29,051 bases of DNA. It comes from Chromera velia. Its lineage: Eukaryota > Sar > Chromeraceae. Positions 1 through 12,262 of this stretch are shown here, piece after piece (the first letter of the stretch is position 1; each line of letters starts with the position of its first letter). The stretch lies in contig JAHBMJ010004089.1 of NCBI GenBank assembly GCA_018398765.1, positions 997 through 30,047 on the forward strand. Reading direction: 5' to 3'. A model generated the notes under the pieces. The model ran no database searches and was not told the DNA's origin. It saw only the letters and a list, made by a program, of their open reading frames with translations. The position numbers were made by a program, and so were the translations under genes.

Positions 1-130
1 CCCCCCCCCTTCCCCCCCCACACAGAGCGAGAGAAGGACATGCGCAGGGAAATCGTCGAAATGGGCAAGAGGAAACAGAAAAGTGGGTGCATGCGCAGAA
101 GGAAACCTGATTTCATCCCCGCACACAACA

Positions 131-391
131 CTAGAGAGCTTCTCTTGTCACAGAGTACTGACGGTCTGTCACGGAAAGTTTGGAGGTGATCAGCTCGAGG
201 ATGACCTTCAGGATCTTCTTCTTGCCCTCCTCCTTCTCTTCCCACCTGAGAACGTCGATAACTGCGGGACATTTGCTCAAGGCACACACAAGGATCCGCG
301 ACTGGTCTTGAGAGAAGCCGCAACTGTGGATCAACTGAAGCTCGCACTCTGTCAAGTCAACCGAAGTCAAAGCCAGAGGAGGCTTCATTGT
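131..391 (-). CDS. possible exon of an unidentified minus-strand gene
   Basis: An open frame on the minus strand reads from a plausible acceptor (CATTACAG just right of position 391) to a stop at 131-133. The roughly 85-residue translation looks like a real helical protein: it has a Cys/Leu-rich segment followed by an acidic-basic stretch (WEEKEEGKKK) and an amphipathic Ile/Leu helix. No family is recognised. No convincing upstream exon was found between 392 and 1400, and the true 3' end may lie beyond the window. If real, its 5' side faces the start of the large gene at 1631, so the two would share a divergent promoter region. It may equally be chance. Confidence 0.25.
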   Translation of the reverse strand, partial: TMKPPLALTSVDLTECELQLIHSCGFSQDQSRILVCALSKCPAVIDVLRWEEKEEGKKKILKVILELITSKLSVTDRQYSVTREAL

Positions 392-1456
392 CCTGTAATG
401 CTGCTGCCTCCCTCACTCACTAAATCAACTGGGTGTGAATACGGAAAGAAAGTGGAACAAACGGAAGGACAGTCAGTACTGTCCGAGAAGGGAAATCAGT
501 TGAATTGTGGCCACTGATCGACGACTTCGTTTTTCTCTTCTTGCCGCAAGGCGAGAAAGAAAAAGGAGCAACAGCCTCCACACCCCTCTGTCCGTTCACT
601 TCTACTTCGGACCCCTCAAATTGCAGACCACAGTGTGGTTGGTCTCAGCTCTTGGATCTACGAATGTTTTTGAGCAACCGTTCATCGATGTCTCTTCACA
701 GCCGTTGGAAGGCGACAGGCAGTGTTGATGCGAGAGAAGAAGCTTGCACAATCGCACTGTCGGGACATGGCATGTTCAGTTAGTCTATCGTCTGTGGTCC
801 TGTGTGCACGGGAATCTCTGCTTCTGCAGCTTCTGCTTGTCGTCCAGGTGCGTTTGCCGCTTAATCTAAGCTTCATGCACATGCTCAAACAACACATCAT
901 GCACGCAGTCATGATCAGTATGTCTGGTGACCAGGACAGGGTCCCTCAGGGACCCCGGCAACCCCGCGGCTACAAGCCCCCTGCGAGATATTTCGGCATA
1001 TAAATGAGCCCCGGCACGCGAGCTAATTTCCAAATCATATAGCAAAAACTAAAAAAATAATTCAATAATCCAACATACAGAGAGAAACGAGACACACTCG
1101 GTTGAATAACTAGTGCCTTGGATCGAAGCCGTGAGACGTACGTACTATAAGGTCGCGCGCGCGAGATCGATCGGCGATCGAGGTACTTATATAAGGATTT
1201 TTTATGTATTCTCTGCATATATAGGGCCCTCTTCGACTCAGCCGAGCTGCCCTCTGAAGGAAAAAAAAATGTAAATTAATTCAAGTTATGCATGCATGCA
1301 CATGCATTAATTAATTGATCGCGAGCTCATGCAAAATATAGAATAGATGTTGTGCCACTGTCAGAGTCGATTTGATTGAGGCGTCCTAGCTGTCTTCCAC
1401 AGCTGTCTTCACTGAAAGAGTTGCACTCGCACAGTATTCTTGTTCTTCTTCCCTGA
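392..1456. promoter_or_regulatory. intergenic region upstream of the disordered-protein gene, with TGCATGCA and small hairpins
   Basis: No supported coding sequence was found here. Visible structure includes a perfect 7-bp stem with a 3-nt loop at 939-955 (GGGTCCC TCA GGGACCC), AT-rich patches near 1050-1080 and 1190-1230, an A-run at 1261-1269, and TGCATGCATGCA at 1289-1300 followed by CATGCATTAATTAATT. The TGCATGCA core matches the apicomplexan ApiAP2 motif and recurs in other 5' regions of this window. The region probably holds the promoter and 5' UTR of the gene beginning near 1631. Confidence 0.45.
1289..1300. promoter_or_regulatory. overlapping TGCATGCA motifs upstream of the 1631 gene
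   Basis: TGCATGCATGCA contains two overlapping palindromic TGCATGCA cores about 330 nt upstream of the first in-frame ATG of the large plus-strand gene. TGCATGCA is an established ApiAP2 binding motif in Plasmodium and is enriched in Toxoplasma promoters. Its use here is inferred from position only. Confidence 0.4.
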
Positions 1457-1511
1457 AAGCGACTACAATCTGAAGCTCCTCTTCAGAGGTTCTTTGTGGA
1501 AAGAGGAAACG

Positions 1512-1567
1512 CAGGTGTCCCAAAGACACCTGGAGCGGGCAAATTTGGGACACCTGGAGCGGGCAAA
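1512..1567 (+). repeat. hairpin plus 24-nt-period direct repeat just upstream of the predicted start
   Basis: CAGGTGTC (1512-1519) pairs perfectly with GACACCTG (1525-1532) around a 5-nt loop. The 19-nt unit beginning GACACCTGGAGC occurs at 1525-1543 and again at 1549-1567, a 24-nt period. In the frame of the downstream gene this reads as two copies of TPGAGK, so it may be 5' UTR structure or may belong to a longer N-terminus. Confidence 0.6.
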
Positions 1568-1630
1568 GGCCGTAAGTCTAACCTTTGTCGTCCTGACTCC
1601 AGTTTGCCTTCTGTTCTTCTCGCTTTCCCT

Positions 1631-3293
1631 ATGTATTCCAACTACACGCATTCGGAGTTCTACTCCCAAGACCAAACGGATCTTCTCCATCATTCCAACA
1701 CACAGTCGGAACGTCCAAAGAGGCCGCACCATGCTTCAGAACAGGGGCCCGGACCTGAAGCACACGCACTCAAGGAGACTCAGAAAAAGGGGGAAGAACG
1801 GGGCGCAAAATCCCCCGCCTTCAACCTCAAATGCCTCACAGACAAAGTCTCAGCGTGCTGCAGCAGTTTCAAGAAGCGTACTGCGACCTGGTGTTCCCCC
1901 AACACAGAACGCGACGCCTGGAAGGCCAAAGAGGAGGAGTACATACAAGAACTTGAAAGACGTCAAGTACAACAAGACATTTTACACGCAGACCTCTACA
2001 GAACCTATTGTCTCATGGTTGCAGTCAGCCAGAACGTGTCTTCTCTGCTCTGTATGTTTGCTTCAGCAGAGGGCCACGCTGCTGAGTCGCCGACTGCCGA
2101 GACAGACAGACTGCACCCCACCAATTGGGACCCCCAAATCTTCGCGCATCTCGAGAACCTTGCAAGTACGGTCCACGAACTTTTGGCAGTCCACGCCAGC
2201 AAAAACCAGACCTTATTCGACTCTAACGGAAAGTTTGTAGTTCCCCTCATCCTTCCCAGTTTCACCGAAAGGGAGATGAAGGAGGATCCCGAAGGCGTGG
2301 CAGAACATCTTCGACAAGCCGTTTGGGCACAAGAAGCCACACGTAGCCGAATTGATAACGCTGCCTCAAAGTTGGGCAAGACCCATACAGCCTTGGGAAC
2401 GATGCTAGCAGGGCTGGGAGTTCGCATCACTGCAACACTGCGCCACTGCAGCTCCTTTTGGCCTCCCCCGTATGTCGCACGGTCGGAAGGTCCATTTCAC
2501 TACCCGTCGGATGAGCCGCAGAGCGTATCTGCACTTTGGAAGCGCAATGAGAGAATGCGAAATTCAAATAGAGAGGCCGCCCTTCGTCGCATCAATGAAG
2601 CGAATGGGTCCTCGAACCGCACCGGGGGGGGGGAGTGTACATACAGGGAGGGGAACAGACACAAGGGGGTGTGTGGTTATTGTCGTCCTGCATCTGCAGG
2701 CGCAGACCCCTCGAACCCCCCTCGCATAGATATCGAGTGGGTAAAGAATTTAGGAAAGACGAAAGACGGCCGTTTGTTGAAACGGGACTCGTCTGTCCGA
2801 CGTCCCTCAGACACCTCGACGGGTCTCGAGGTTGACCCCTTCAATTTGGACTTTAGTGAGGGTCCTCTGCAGGGACCTGCGGGGGGGCACTTCGATGACC
2901 TGGGGGGCGCACGGCATGCGCGTGCAATGATGTCAAGTTCCGGGTCTGCCTTGGCATTGAACGACTCGGGGACGGGCACTTTTGGGGGGGAGGTACAAGG
3001 CCGACAAGGGTTGAAGGAGAGACAGGGGGCCTTCTTGCCCCAGCACGAGACGCGAGGGGGGCGGAGAGCATCCACCCTCCCTGTGACACACATGGGGAAT
3101 CTTGGGTGAGTGAGTGCTTCAATGAGTGCATCTGTGTATCATTCTCTCTCTCTCTCTCTCTCTTTCTCTGCGACTGCGTATATCTATGCGGAGAGAGAAA
3201 GATAATGGCAGATGTGGTTGTCTTTTATTGACTTGGAATGTTTCTTTCTTCTGTCAATGCTGACCTATCTTTCCTTCGCTTTCTTTCTTTTTT

Positions 3294-3331
<38 letters not shown>

Positions 3332-6300
3332 TTTCTTCCTTTCTTTCTTTCTTTCTTCCTTCCTTCCTTCCTTCCTTCCTTCCTTTCTTCCTTCCTTCCT
3401 TCCTTTCTTTCTTTCTTTCTTTCTTTTTCTCTCTTTTGCTTTCTTCCTCGCTGACCTTTTCCATTCATTTCTACGTTATTGCATTCCACTGCAGTCTGCA
3501 TGTCGTACCATGCCCCGCCTCCCTAAAACCTTCCAAGATCCCTACTTCTCTCACGAATTTCGTGTGTGCCTCCCTCTTTCCCTCCCTCCCCCCCCCCTCT
3601 GAGTGCATGTGTGCAGGACGAGGCACTCACCCAGTAGGAGACAATCTGCCCCCCCCGTTGTCCCCTCTGTGGGCCTCGGGTTGGGTCTGGGTATCGGTTC
3701 GTTGGGTTTGCCTGGGCTGCGGTCTGCCGACATTCAGGGCAAGTCCGCATTCCAGCAGATGAAGGAAGAGTACTTGGAGGGAAGGGAACAGAGGATGAGG
3801 AGGCAAAAGCAAATTGAGGAGGAAGAAAAAGAGGCACAGAGAGAGAGGGAACCCACGCCTTTCGAACTCAGCTGTGCCAAACAGATGATGCCTGTAAGTG
3901 AGGGGGCAGACATGAAAAGTTTGAAGTTCCAACCGGACCGCAGGGGAAAATCTGAGAGACGCCGCCGCTCCTCAGACCTCTCTCCTCGAGGGTCGCCATC
4001 AGACAGCTTCTCAGGGAGGTCCTCGGACAGTTCGTTCTCCAGTTCTTCTCCAAGGCTGCGGTCACCCAATCCCGAGCTGAACGGAAAGAAAATGAGGGCA
4101 CGGAAACGGTCGCCTGGCTCGTGTACGAGTAGTGACACAGATGACCCCATCATCCATCAGATGAGAGCCAACCAACTGGCTCTCGATCACGCCAATGCAG
4201 TGGTGTATGACTCAAATGGCCTTCCCGAAACTGCATTCTCGGACGTCGTGTCGGGGTCTGAAGATGATGAGGTCAGTCAGTCAGTCAGTTCTTCTGCTCT
4301 TTCTTTCTCTCCTTCCTTCCTTCAAAGTCACAAATCAGATGTTGGTTCAGATGTGTTTTAGAAGGGAGAGTGAAACAGTTTCTTTCAGTTGATCTGCATC
4401 TACATCTCCCCTCAGGCTCTCTGAAGTTGAAACTTGAAGCGACACTTTTTCGCTGCCTGGACTTTCATCACTTCAGTTGCGTCAATGACACTTTTTTTTA
4501 TCTTTTCCAGACCTCTCATATCTTGTCCTTCCGCACATGCGCAGGAAAAGAAACAGTGGATCTTTCTCAAATCGTATGGTTGTTTGTTCCCTTCTCTGCC
4601 TGTGTCTGTAGGTGCAGCAATTCTTCTCCGACTCCGAAGAGGAAAGAAAGATGAAGGAGAGAAAGGAAAAGGAAAAGGAGGATAAAAGGAAAACAAGGGC
4701 GGAGCTCAAGGACCAAGTACGCATTTTGAGACAGCAGATGATTTACGAACGCGAGAAACTGGCAGAGAAACATAAAAAGAAAGAGTGGGATGCAGAAAGA
4801 CGCAGCTCGGCCCCAGCCCTCCTCCCTCCTGCAGACCCAATCAAGGTCACCCTGACACCCCCGTTGGAGGAAATCGAAGCGAGTGCTCCCAATCAGCAAA
4901 GGTCTCTTGAAGTTTCAGCCGAAGCCAAGGACTCAAAAGAGTCTACAGATGACCTGACAGAAAAAGGAAACACCAACAAAGACCCATCCACTGCCACCCC
5001 CCCCCTACCTGGCCCTCGTTCAGATTCTCTCAGTGGAGCCCCCGCAGAGGTCGACAAGGACACTAGAGGGAATCCGCACAGGGTTGATCAAAACGGTAAA
5101 GGGAATGCCAGCAGGGGTAACTCCCCCCCCCAGTACCCCTCTGGACGCAGACCCTCCTCCCCCTCCCTGCTTCCGGTCCCCGGGAAAACCTCTGTCGCCT
5201 CTTCCTCTTCCTCTCGACGGTTGCAAGAGGGGACGACAAAGACAGAGACGGCAGCAATACTGAACCGCGAGTCATCTCAAGACGAACAGGTCAGCAAAAA
5301 CAAATCTGACAGAGATCGGGGAGCTGAGAGAGTTTCTCAAAATGTCTGCATGTGTATGAATTGACCATCAAGCGAACCTTTCAAAGCATCAACTCGAGCA
5401 CGAGGTTGGGTGGACTCAGTGGGCAGTCACCTTTCGGCTTCTCTCAGATGCCCCATGCTTTTGTTTGTCCCGTCGCTCTCCCATTGCAGTTTTCCAGGCA
5501 ATACCCATGGGTTTGGCAGGCACATGATTTGGGATGCTCATCAGTTTGTTTATACGTCCACCTCTTATCTATCTGTCTGTCTGTCTCCCTGACTCTGTTG
5601 CAGCGCTGCACTCAACTCAAAAGAGAGGAAGAGAACGAAAACGACCGATCTGCCCGCGTCCTCTCAGAGACCCCCTCTGTCTCTGCCGAGAAGATTGCGG
5701 AAAAGGAGTCGTCTAAGTCTCCAAATACGACCACGAGACACGCAAGCACGCACTCGCCCTCTGCGAGCGTGTTGCAAAACTCGGGGGACAGCCATACACG
5801 ACCGACCAGGCAAATCCAGCGCAAAGCACCCCTGCCGATTTTGTACAGCCCCAAGAGATCGCAGCACGAAAAGGTCAGACGACAGCTTCATTTTTTGTCC
5901 TTCTGTTCCTGCTTCTGCCAACGATTTTCTGTTTTTGGTTCTCACTTCTCTGCTGAGAGCTTTTACCTGAATGCCCGTTGTTCTCACGTGCCCGTTTGAC
6001 GCGATACGTGATAATTTTGCCCTCTCTGTTCGTCATTGAAGAGAAACAGCAGAACGAAATCACACAACTGCCGTCACACAGGTCAAAGTGTCCTCCCTCA
6101 TGATGATCTGATTGTTGAGTTTCTAGTTCCGTCTCAGCTCTCTTCCTCCCCTCCCCTCCCTCCCCTTGTATACTCGTCTGTCTGTCTGTCTGTGCAGGTC
6201 TCCTCTCCTCACAGGCGCCGCTCCTCGGGCTCGATTGCAGAGGAGAAGGAGAGGAACGTCTACTTCAGACCTGACCTGGTGGCCAACCTCGAGGAGAGAG

Positions 6301-8984
6301 AGGGAAGTCAGCAGGAAGACGTACGAGAGGAGGAGGAGGAGAGGGAAAGAGAAGCCGACAGGACTACACCCCTCGGCAGTGCCCCCTCCAGATCCCCCCT
6401 TCCGACAGGCCCCCTATCGATTGACCAGCATCTTCTCATGGATGGCATCCTTGACCATGTGGTCGTGGAGGAACAACCTGAGAGCAGTGCCAGTGCCTCA
6501 GCTTCCTCATCTTCCTCCCCGTCTCCTTCTCCCACCCAGAAGAGACCTGGGGGAAGAGGAGGAGGACAAGAACTGCAGTCGTCCCTCTTAGGACCCCTCT
6601 CACAACAGCAACAACCCCCCTTTTCTGATGCCCGAAGAGACAAAGAGGAGACCCCCACTCCCATTCGACCCGTCTCACCCACCGCCAGTTCCTTTGGAGA
6701 CCCGACTGCCTCTCTCCCTAGAAGCACAAACACCCGAAGACCCCCCTCTCTTCCCGCCCCCCTCTCCCCCTCCTCCTGCGAGGAGGGCACGATCCCTCCT
6801 GCTGCAACAACAACTAATTCCTCCCTAGAGATGCGAAGTCTGAACAACGGAGGGGACGGTCAGGAAAGTCAAACCTTCAGCACAAAGGAAAATCAATCAA
6901 TCCCCCAAAGCCCCGACATGCAACAGCGCAGCAGACGAATGGATAGAGGGAACCAGAACGCGAGTGAGTCCCAGCGTGTGGATGCTGGTGAGAAAGGAGA
7001 CCGGCCGTCTCCCCCCTTGCCTGCCCACAAAAGGTCCAACAGAGCGTCCCATGCATCCCAAGAGGAGCAGACAGAGAGCCGCCCTCTTCCGGTATCGCTC
7101 CTTGCGCTTCATCACGGCAAACACCACGCAGCCATGCACCTCAGAGACAGTCCTCACTCGAACGAACCGGCTCCCCATCCTGAGAACCCCTCCGCCCCCC
7201 CCCTCCCGTCTTGGAAAAGCCCTCACGAGAGTCACTCAGATGAGGAAAATGACTCTGAGGAAGATTCCAAGTCCTTTTCAAACAAGTCAACAAAAGGACT
7301 GGTGTCCCCAATTAACGGAGACAAGCAAAAGCACTTCCCTCAGGCCGCTTCTGCTGCATCTGTCAACAAGTCTCTCTCCCTTCAACACTCTCCTCCTCCA
7401 ATCAACCGGGGTGGCCTGCTCCCGAAAGGTGGTGGGTTGCCTGCCGAGACCCTTGCACAGAGAAACAAAAACAATGGAGGAATCGGTGGGGGCAATGCAA
7501 AGACCGCAGAGGATGCCGAGCCGCGACCTCCCTCGGCTCCTCCCAAGTCCGATCGCCCCCCTCCCCCCGGTCCGGGTATCAACGAGTCTCTAACCTTCCG
7601 AGAAAGGCTGGACGCCATTGATACCGGCAGAGTCAACGATGGGCTGACAAGCGAGAGAACTGCACAGAAGCAGAAGAAAAAGAACGCTGCTGCACAGAAG
7701 AAGAACAACTTTTGGAGTCGATGGCGCATTGGCAGAAAAAACGGGGGTGACAGCCCCGCTGCTCCCAACGCTTCCGACGGAGGGGTGAGAGAAGACGCGA
7801 AGGAGGAGACTGCTCAAGTCGAGACTGCAAAAAGCAAATTTGAACAGCTCCCCGATGACCCGGAAGACGAAGCCCCCACTGGTTTCTTTGCCCGTCTCAT
7901 CCATTCGTTCGAGAAAAGGGTCAACGCTATAGACGAGTGGGCAAAGAATACGGATATTTATCAGACGACCGGCTTCCCCACCAAAATCGAACACTTCGGT
8001 CGCATTGTCAGAGACCTCCCCCCCGACAGATCAGAGGACACAAAACATCTTCCTAAAGACCCCAGACCGGAGGTGAGACCAGTGTCTCAACAGTCTTCCA
8101 GTCAGAACACCAACAAAGAGAGAAAGGAAGAAAAGGAAGAAAACGCAATGCCAAGACCCCCGAAGTCCTCTGCAGCCACGCCCTCTGCTTCCGTATCCCC
8201 CCCCTCAAGTTCATCTGCAAACAAGTCAGCCCTTGCGCCCCATCCGCAAAGAGGCGGACAGCCCCTCCCCCCCCACCTGCAAAACCATCACGGAATTCCC
8301 CCCCTCCCCTCCCTCGAGTTCCCCCCCCAAGGCTCCGACTCTCTCCTGTCCACCGGCCGAGTTGCCCCCGCTTCTTTTTGCCTTTCGAGTGCAAGGCCCC
8401 AGACAGACAGTGAGAGGGAAAGAAGAGACGCAACGGTTTCGGAAGATGACAACAAACGCTACACCACCCCTCCCACACACGTGCAGAGGACGCCCCCCGG
8501 CCCCGGCCCATTCGGAGGGCCCGACCACTGGAGCACCACCCCTGTGAGGCCCCAGCCGGTTGACGCCCCCAGCCGGCAGAGAGTCGGGAGTCCCCTGTCT
8601 GACCTCCGGTCTTCCTGTGCACAGCCTGCAGACACACTCACACAGGGCTCCAGCCCCAGTCCTCTCCTTCCAAAGCCCCCCCCTCAGGAAGGTGCATGGA
8701 CCCTAAGTGTCCCGACCTCTCCCTATTTCCCCCTAGGAGGTCAGAAGCCTTTCACGTCTCTACCGCAGGGGGAGAGAGGAAGGACAGAGATCCAACGACA
8801 GACGGAAACAATGGACCGTCTGGATGACTTCTCTGACCAGAACTCAGACTACGAGGTCGAGTTCCTTGCGGCTCCGAGGAGGATTGAGCCTTCAAGGAAG
8901 AGAAGGGAGGAAGAGGACGAGGAACTCCTCAGAGCAGCAGCACAGCATGAAGGCCCGATCTTGCAGTCTCTACAGCGAAATTGA
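1631..8984 (+). CDS. large disordered Ser/Pro-rich protein with coiled coils, five exons
   Basis: The predicted exons are 1631-3105, 3617-4271, 4612-5289, 5604-5873 and 6198-8984. Every junction is GT-AG (donors gtgag or gtcag, acceptors gcag or gtag) and reading phase is kept throughout, giving about 1954 residues. The start is the first in-frame ATG; the frame stays open back to 1457, so an upstream exon is possible. Residues ~150-320 are moderately ordered and helical. Charged coiled-coil stretches follow, one with a KEEYLEGREQRMRRQ-like run and another with EERKMKERKEKEKEDKRK. The rest is low-complexity Ser/Pro/Arg/Gln with poly-Pro and acidic patches. One more ordered island lies near 7870-8030 (GFFARLIHSFEKRVNAIDEW). 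There is no signal peptide, membrane helix or recognised domain. A scaffold or cytoskeletal role is possible but not shown. Confidence 0.75.
3143..3440. repeat. polypyrimidine microsatellite in intron 1
   Basis: A short (TC)n run from 3143 is followed by a long mixed CTTT/CCTT tract from about 3264 to 3435, all pyrimidine on the plus strand. It lies inside intron 1 (3106-3616) of the large gene. Open frames across it are low-complexity artefacts. Confidence 0.95.
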
Positions 8985-10326
8985 AATGCAATCCAATCGA
9001 TGAATCGAGGTAAAAATTTTCAGGGAGGCAAACTTGACTTTGGAATGGTTCGCGCAAGTTTTGGGCAAATGACGACTGCCTTTTCAAAAACAATGGGGCT
9101 GTCAACAAGAGGAGTGGTTCAATTTTATAAGTGCAGAGGGCTCCTTTCTCACCTGCAGTGCGGAAGACGGCTGCACACACCCCCAGTCACCCATTTCCTC
9201 GCATGACGGCCCGCAATTAAGTATATAAAATCTGGTAGCTCCATCGCAAACTTCAAAACTCGCTCGGGTCGACTGAAAATACATGCAATCAAATTCATGT
9301 GATACTCGACCATCAAGAACTTAAAGCCAACGATATATGCACTTTCTTTTCTCTAAGCATTTAATATTATATTGTGTCACACTTCTAGTTATCATACCAT
9401 TCTTCTGGATATTTCTATATCAGCTATCATTATTTATTTATTATTTTAAAAGCATGCACTTTTAGAAAGTTTCTTTTTGCATTGACAAAGTTGAACTCCC
9501 TAGTTGTACATGCTGCTGAGTATCTAGCCTAGCATTCTCATTGATAGAAATTAACTTTTAACATATTTTTATTATGATAATAATTGTGCATGAAGCTTCA
9601 AAAACTGCAAGTCTGCATATAACTCTAGATATAACTTGAACACTTATCAAGTTTGCTTTGGTAGCAAACTATTATTTAATTTAATGCTAGATTTAATTGC
9701 ATGAAACGTTATATAAAGACTAAAAAACATACAGTTTATCGTTTGTTAGTAATCAGTTTTTACTTAAAATATTATGCAATCTTATATGTAAAGTATTATA
9801 AACTTATTATAAACTTATTTTATTGTTTTACAGTGACTTTTACAAAATAACATTATAACCTTAAACTAGTACTTAAATTCTACACATTTTTAATCAACCT
9901 AAAATATATTGATCTAAATAAATAAAAAGAAAAGATCATTGTTTTTAAATGGCCTTTAAAATACGCAGACTATCATTTTGAAAGGATCGATCGAGTAGTG
10001 ATGGGTAGTGGACAAAAGTTGTATGAATACACACGGTATGATATGTAAGTGCAATAGGTTTTGCAATCAAAGTTAGTAAACAAACTGACCAAAGCCTTCG
10101 CATGAAACAATAAAAGCTACCCTATGGCTTTGTTTGTATCTTCATTTGTTCACCTAACTCCTAAGAGCGGCTTCTACGACTCAGAGTCCCTCGCTTCTTT
10201 ACTCACAAGTATTTCACCTGTCCCGCAAACCTGTTTCTGCCTGTTCGCCCCCTTGCTCGTTATTCAGGACATTCTTTCCCCCTCTGCCCATAATTTCTTC
10301 TCACTCCACGGTCTCCAACTCTCAGT
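8985..10326. other. convergent intergenic spacer with a ~900-nt AT-rich island
   Basis: No gene is supported here. The first ~230 nt resemble the neighbouring gene in composition and are probably 3' UTR. From about 9220 to 10115 the sequence becomes strikingly AT-rich, with many TTTA, TATAA and AAATA words, and then returns abruptly to mixed composition. The spacer lies between two genes that end towards each other. No terminal inverted repeats, LTRs or transposase fragment were seen. Confidence 0.7.
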
Positions 10327-12262
10327 TCAGTTTCTGCCTTTCTTCTTCTTGCCCTTTGCCGGGCCCGGTCCGTCTCCCCCCCCCCATCCTCCCCATCCCC
10401 CCCCTGACTCGGCTCCAGGGTGTGCTGCAGCAGGGTAGTACTGACTGTACCTGGGCGCAGGTTTCGGCTCGTTGAATCCCCACCCTGAGGCGGCAGGCCC
10501 CCCCCCTCCCCTACCATAACCCTCAGGCTCATACGCTCCAGGAGGGGCCATTTGTCTGTAGTGGGCTTCAGGGAAGTCGTCTTGCATCGGGTAGCCACCG
10601 CTGTTCCCTGGAGGGCCCTCCCTTCCTTTTTTGTTTTTCTTCGTCTTCGTCTTCCCCCCCCACCCGTCGTTCCACCGTCTCCTGTCGGGGTCTGTCGGTC
10701 CCCTCCCTGGCAGCTCCAGTGTGCCCCTCTTTCTGCTGAAGAGACTCCACATGAATCCTGCCATAATCGAGAGCAGACCTACAAAGAACGAGATGGCGTT
10801 CTGAGAGGCGTTGGCAGTGGCCAAATTGACCATCGACAAAACAAACGCCCAGACCCAAACGGCACCACGGAGACCCATCACTATCCTGCAGGCAACAGAA
10901 TGACCATTCGGAGGCATCAATTCGAGTGGGAGGCACTACAAACAGACACGGACGGATGCACAGAGGCGCAGGAGTTGAAGGGCAGATGTGGTAAGGACAA
11001 TTTTATCTCCTCCTCTGTGTCCTTTTCTCAAACCGACTGGCAAGCCTGCCTGAGAGCTTTCACTTTCTTTCGGGGGGGGGGNACTGACGAACGTCCATGT
11101 CTGGGAGCTCCAGTGGTGTGGGGTGTTGAGGTTGAAGAGGGCCCCGACGTCAAACCCCGTCATCCCGACCCAGAGGAACGTGAGGCCCTCACAGGACTTG
11201 GCAGCTATCATGGCCATGCAGAACCCGACGAGGAAAGCCGCAAACAGCCACATGTCGAGCCTCCGAGATTCCTTCACTGCGGGATGTCTGCAAACAGATC
11301 ACAATTAACAGACACATGCAGGCGGAGAGAGGCCAACAGACACAGACACTGACATATCAGAAAAGTCAGGAAGGCACCTGCTGAGACAGATTGCAGGAGT
11401 GAAGAAGTACAGAAAGAGACAGGAAGGGAAAGGCAAGAGACGAAATAACACGTGAATCTCCACTTTTCATCGGCTCACTTTCGCACATCTTGCCTCCCTC
11501 CCTCCCTGTCCCTGTCCCTGTCCCTCTCCCCCCCCCCCCCCCNNNNNNNNNTGTCTCTCTGCGTTTGTGTGTGTGCGCGCGCGCGCTTGTGGGCGAGTGG
11601 CGCTTGCATGTTGGACCAGTCTTCTCCTTTTGAATGACCAACCTTGAGTATGAGAGACCCACGAGAATGAGCACAAGAACACAGAGGGCTGCGGGGAGAG
11701 GTGAACAAAAGAGGACAGGAAGCGAAAGGGGGGGGCACTTCGATTGATGCTTTGATTCACTCATCTACTGATGACGATTCTTTTCCTCACACAGGGGCGC
11801 GGGGGCGGACAGTGACAGGCAATGAGAGGGGGTGAGAGCGGAATACAAAGAGAGAGAGAGAGGTAGAGAGAGGGAGAGTGGGAGAGAGGGAGAGAGACGG
11901 AAAGAGATGAAGGGGCGGGGTGGTGAAGTTCCTGGGCGCGGGAGCACAAAAGTAGGAATGGATGCTTGTAAGGACAAGAAAGCATTTCCGGAATTCAATC
12001 ATCGTGGCTAAGGGAGAGAGAAAGGGTCGATGAACTGCCATGCATGTATTCCTGTATGTATGCATCTTCGCTCACCGTAGTCCGCGAAGATCAGTCCTCC
12101 ATTTCCAAAATGGACCAATCTGTTACCAAAAGTGTTTTCCTGCTTCCGTTTCCTTTCTTCTTCATAGTCTTTGAAGAACGCTGTTCCTCCGCCTCGAAGG
12201 AGCTGCTCGGTGGTCTCTCTCTCGGTGGCGTTCATAGCCGTGGCGTTCATTTCTGAGTACAT
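10327..12262 (-). CDS. multi-pass membrane protein with basic Gly/Pro/Tyr-rich C-terminal tail
   Basis: The model has four exons: 12262-12076, 11688-11643, 11287 to about 11089-11093, and 10885-10327. The first two junctions are GT-AG with matching phase. At the third, the best-looking donor (gtcagt after 11089) would put exon 4 out of frame. A weaker donor after 11093 keeps frame and yields ~328 residues. A single N at 11082 beside a G-run means the assembly may be wrong there. The start is ATG at 12262 (MYSEMNATAMN). A hydrophilic N-terminus precedes about five hydrophobic segments (LCVLVLILVGL, MWLFAAFLVGF, LTFLWVGMTGF, AVWVWAFVLSM, AISFFVGLLSI). After them comes a KTKTKKNKKG basic patch and a Gly/Pro/Tyr-rich tail ending GKKKKGRN. 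No family is recognised. Confidence 0.65.
11543..11551. other. assembly gap of nine Ns after a poly-C run
   Basis: A run of N follows a (TCCC)n/poly-C tract and precedes a GT/GC-rich stretch, inside intron 2 (11288-11642) of the membrane-protein gene. A further single N is at 11082. A GA-rich tract near 11850-11906 sits in intron 1. Confidence 0.95.

Noticed and set aside
1440-2240. Alternative 266-residue plus-strand frame
   Set aside because: It overlaps exon 1 of the large gene in another frame, is Thr/Arg/Ser-rich without structure, and has no phase-matched continuation.
3212-3501. Open frames on both strands through the CTTT tract
   Set aside because: They encode only Phe/Leu/Ser or Lys/Glu/Arg repeats produced by the microsatellite inside an intron.
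10327-12262. TMEM50/Vps68 (UPF0220) assignment for the membrane protein
   Set aside because: Only a loose similarity of one hydrophobic segment (WLF..F) was seen; the spacing and extra loop do not match.
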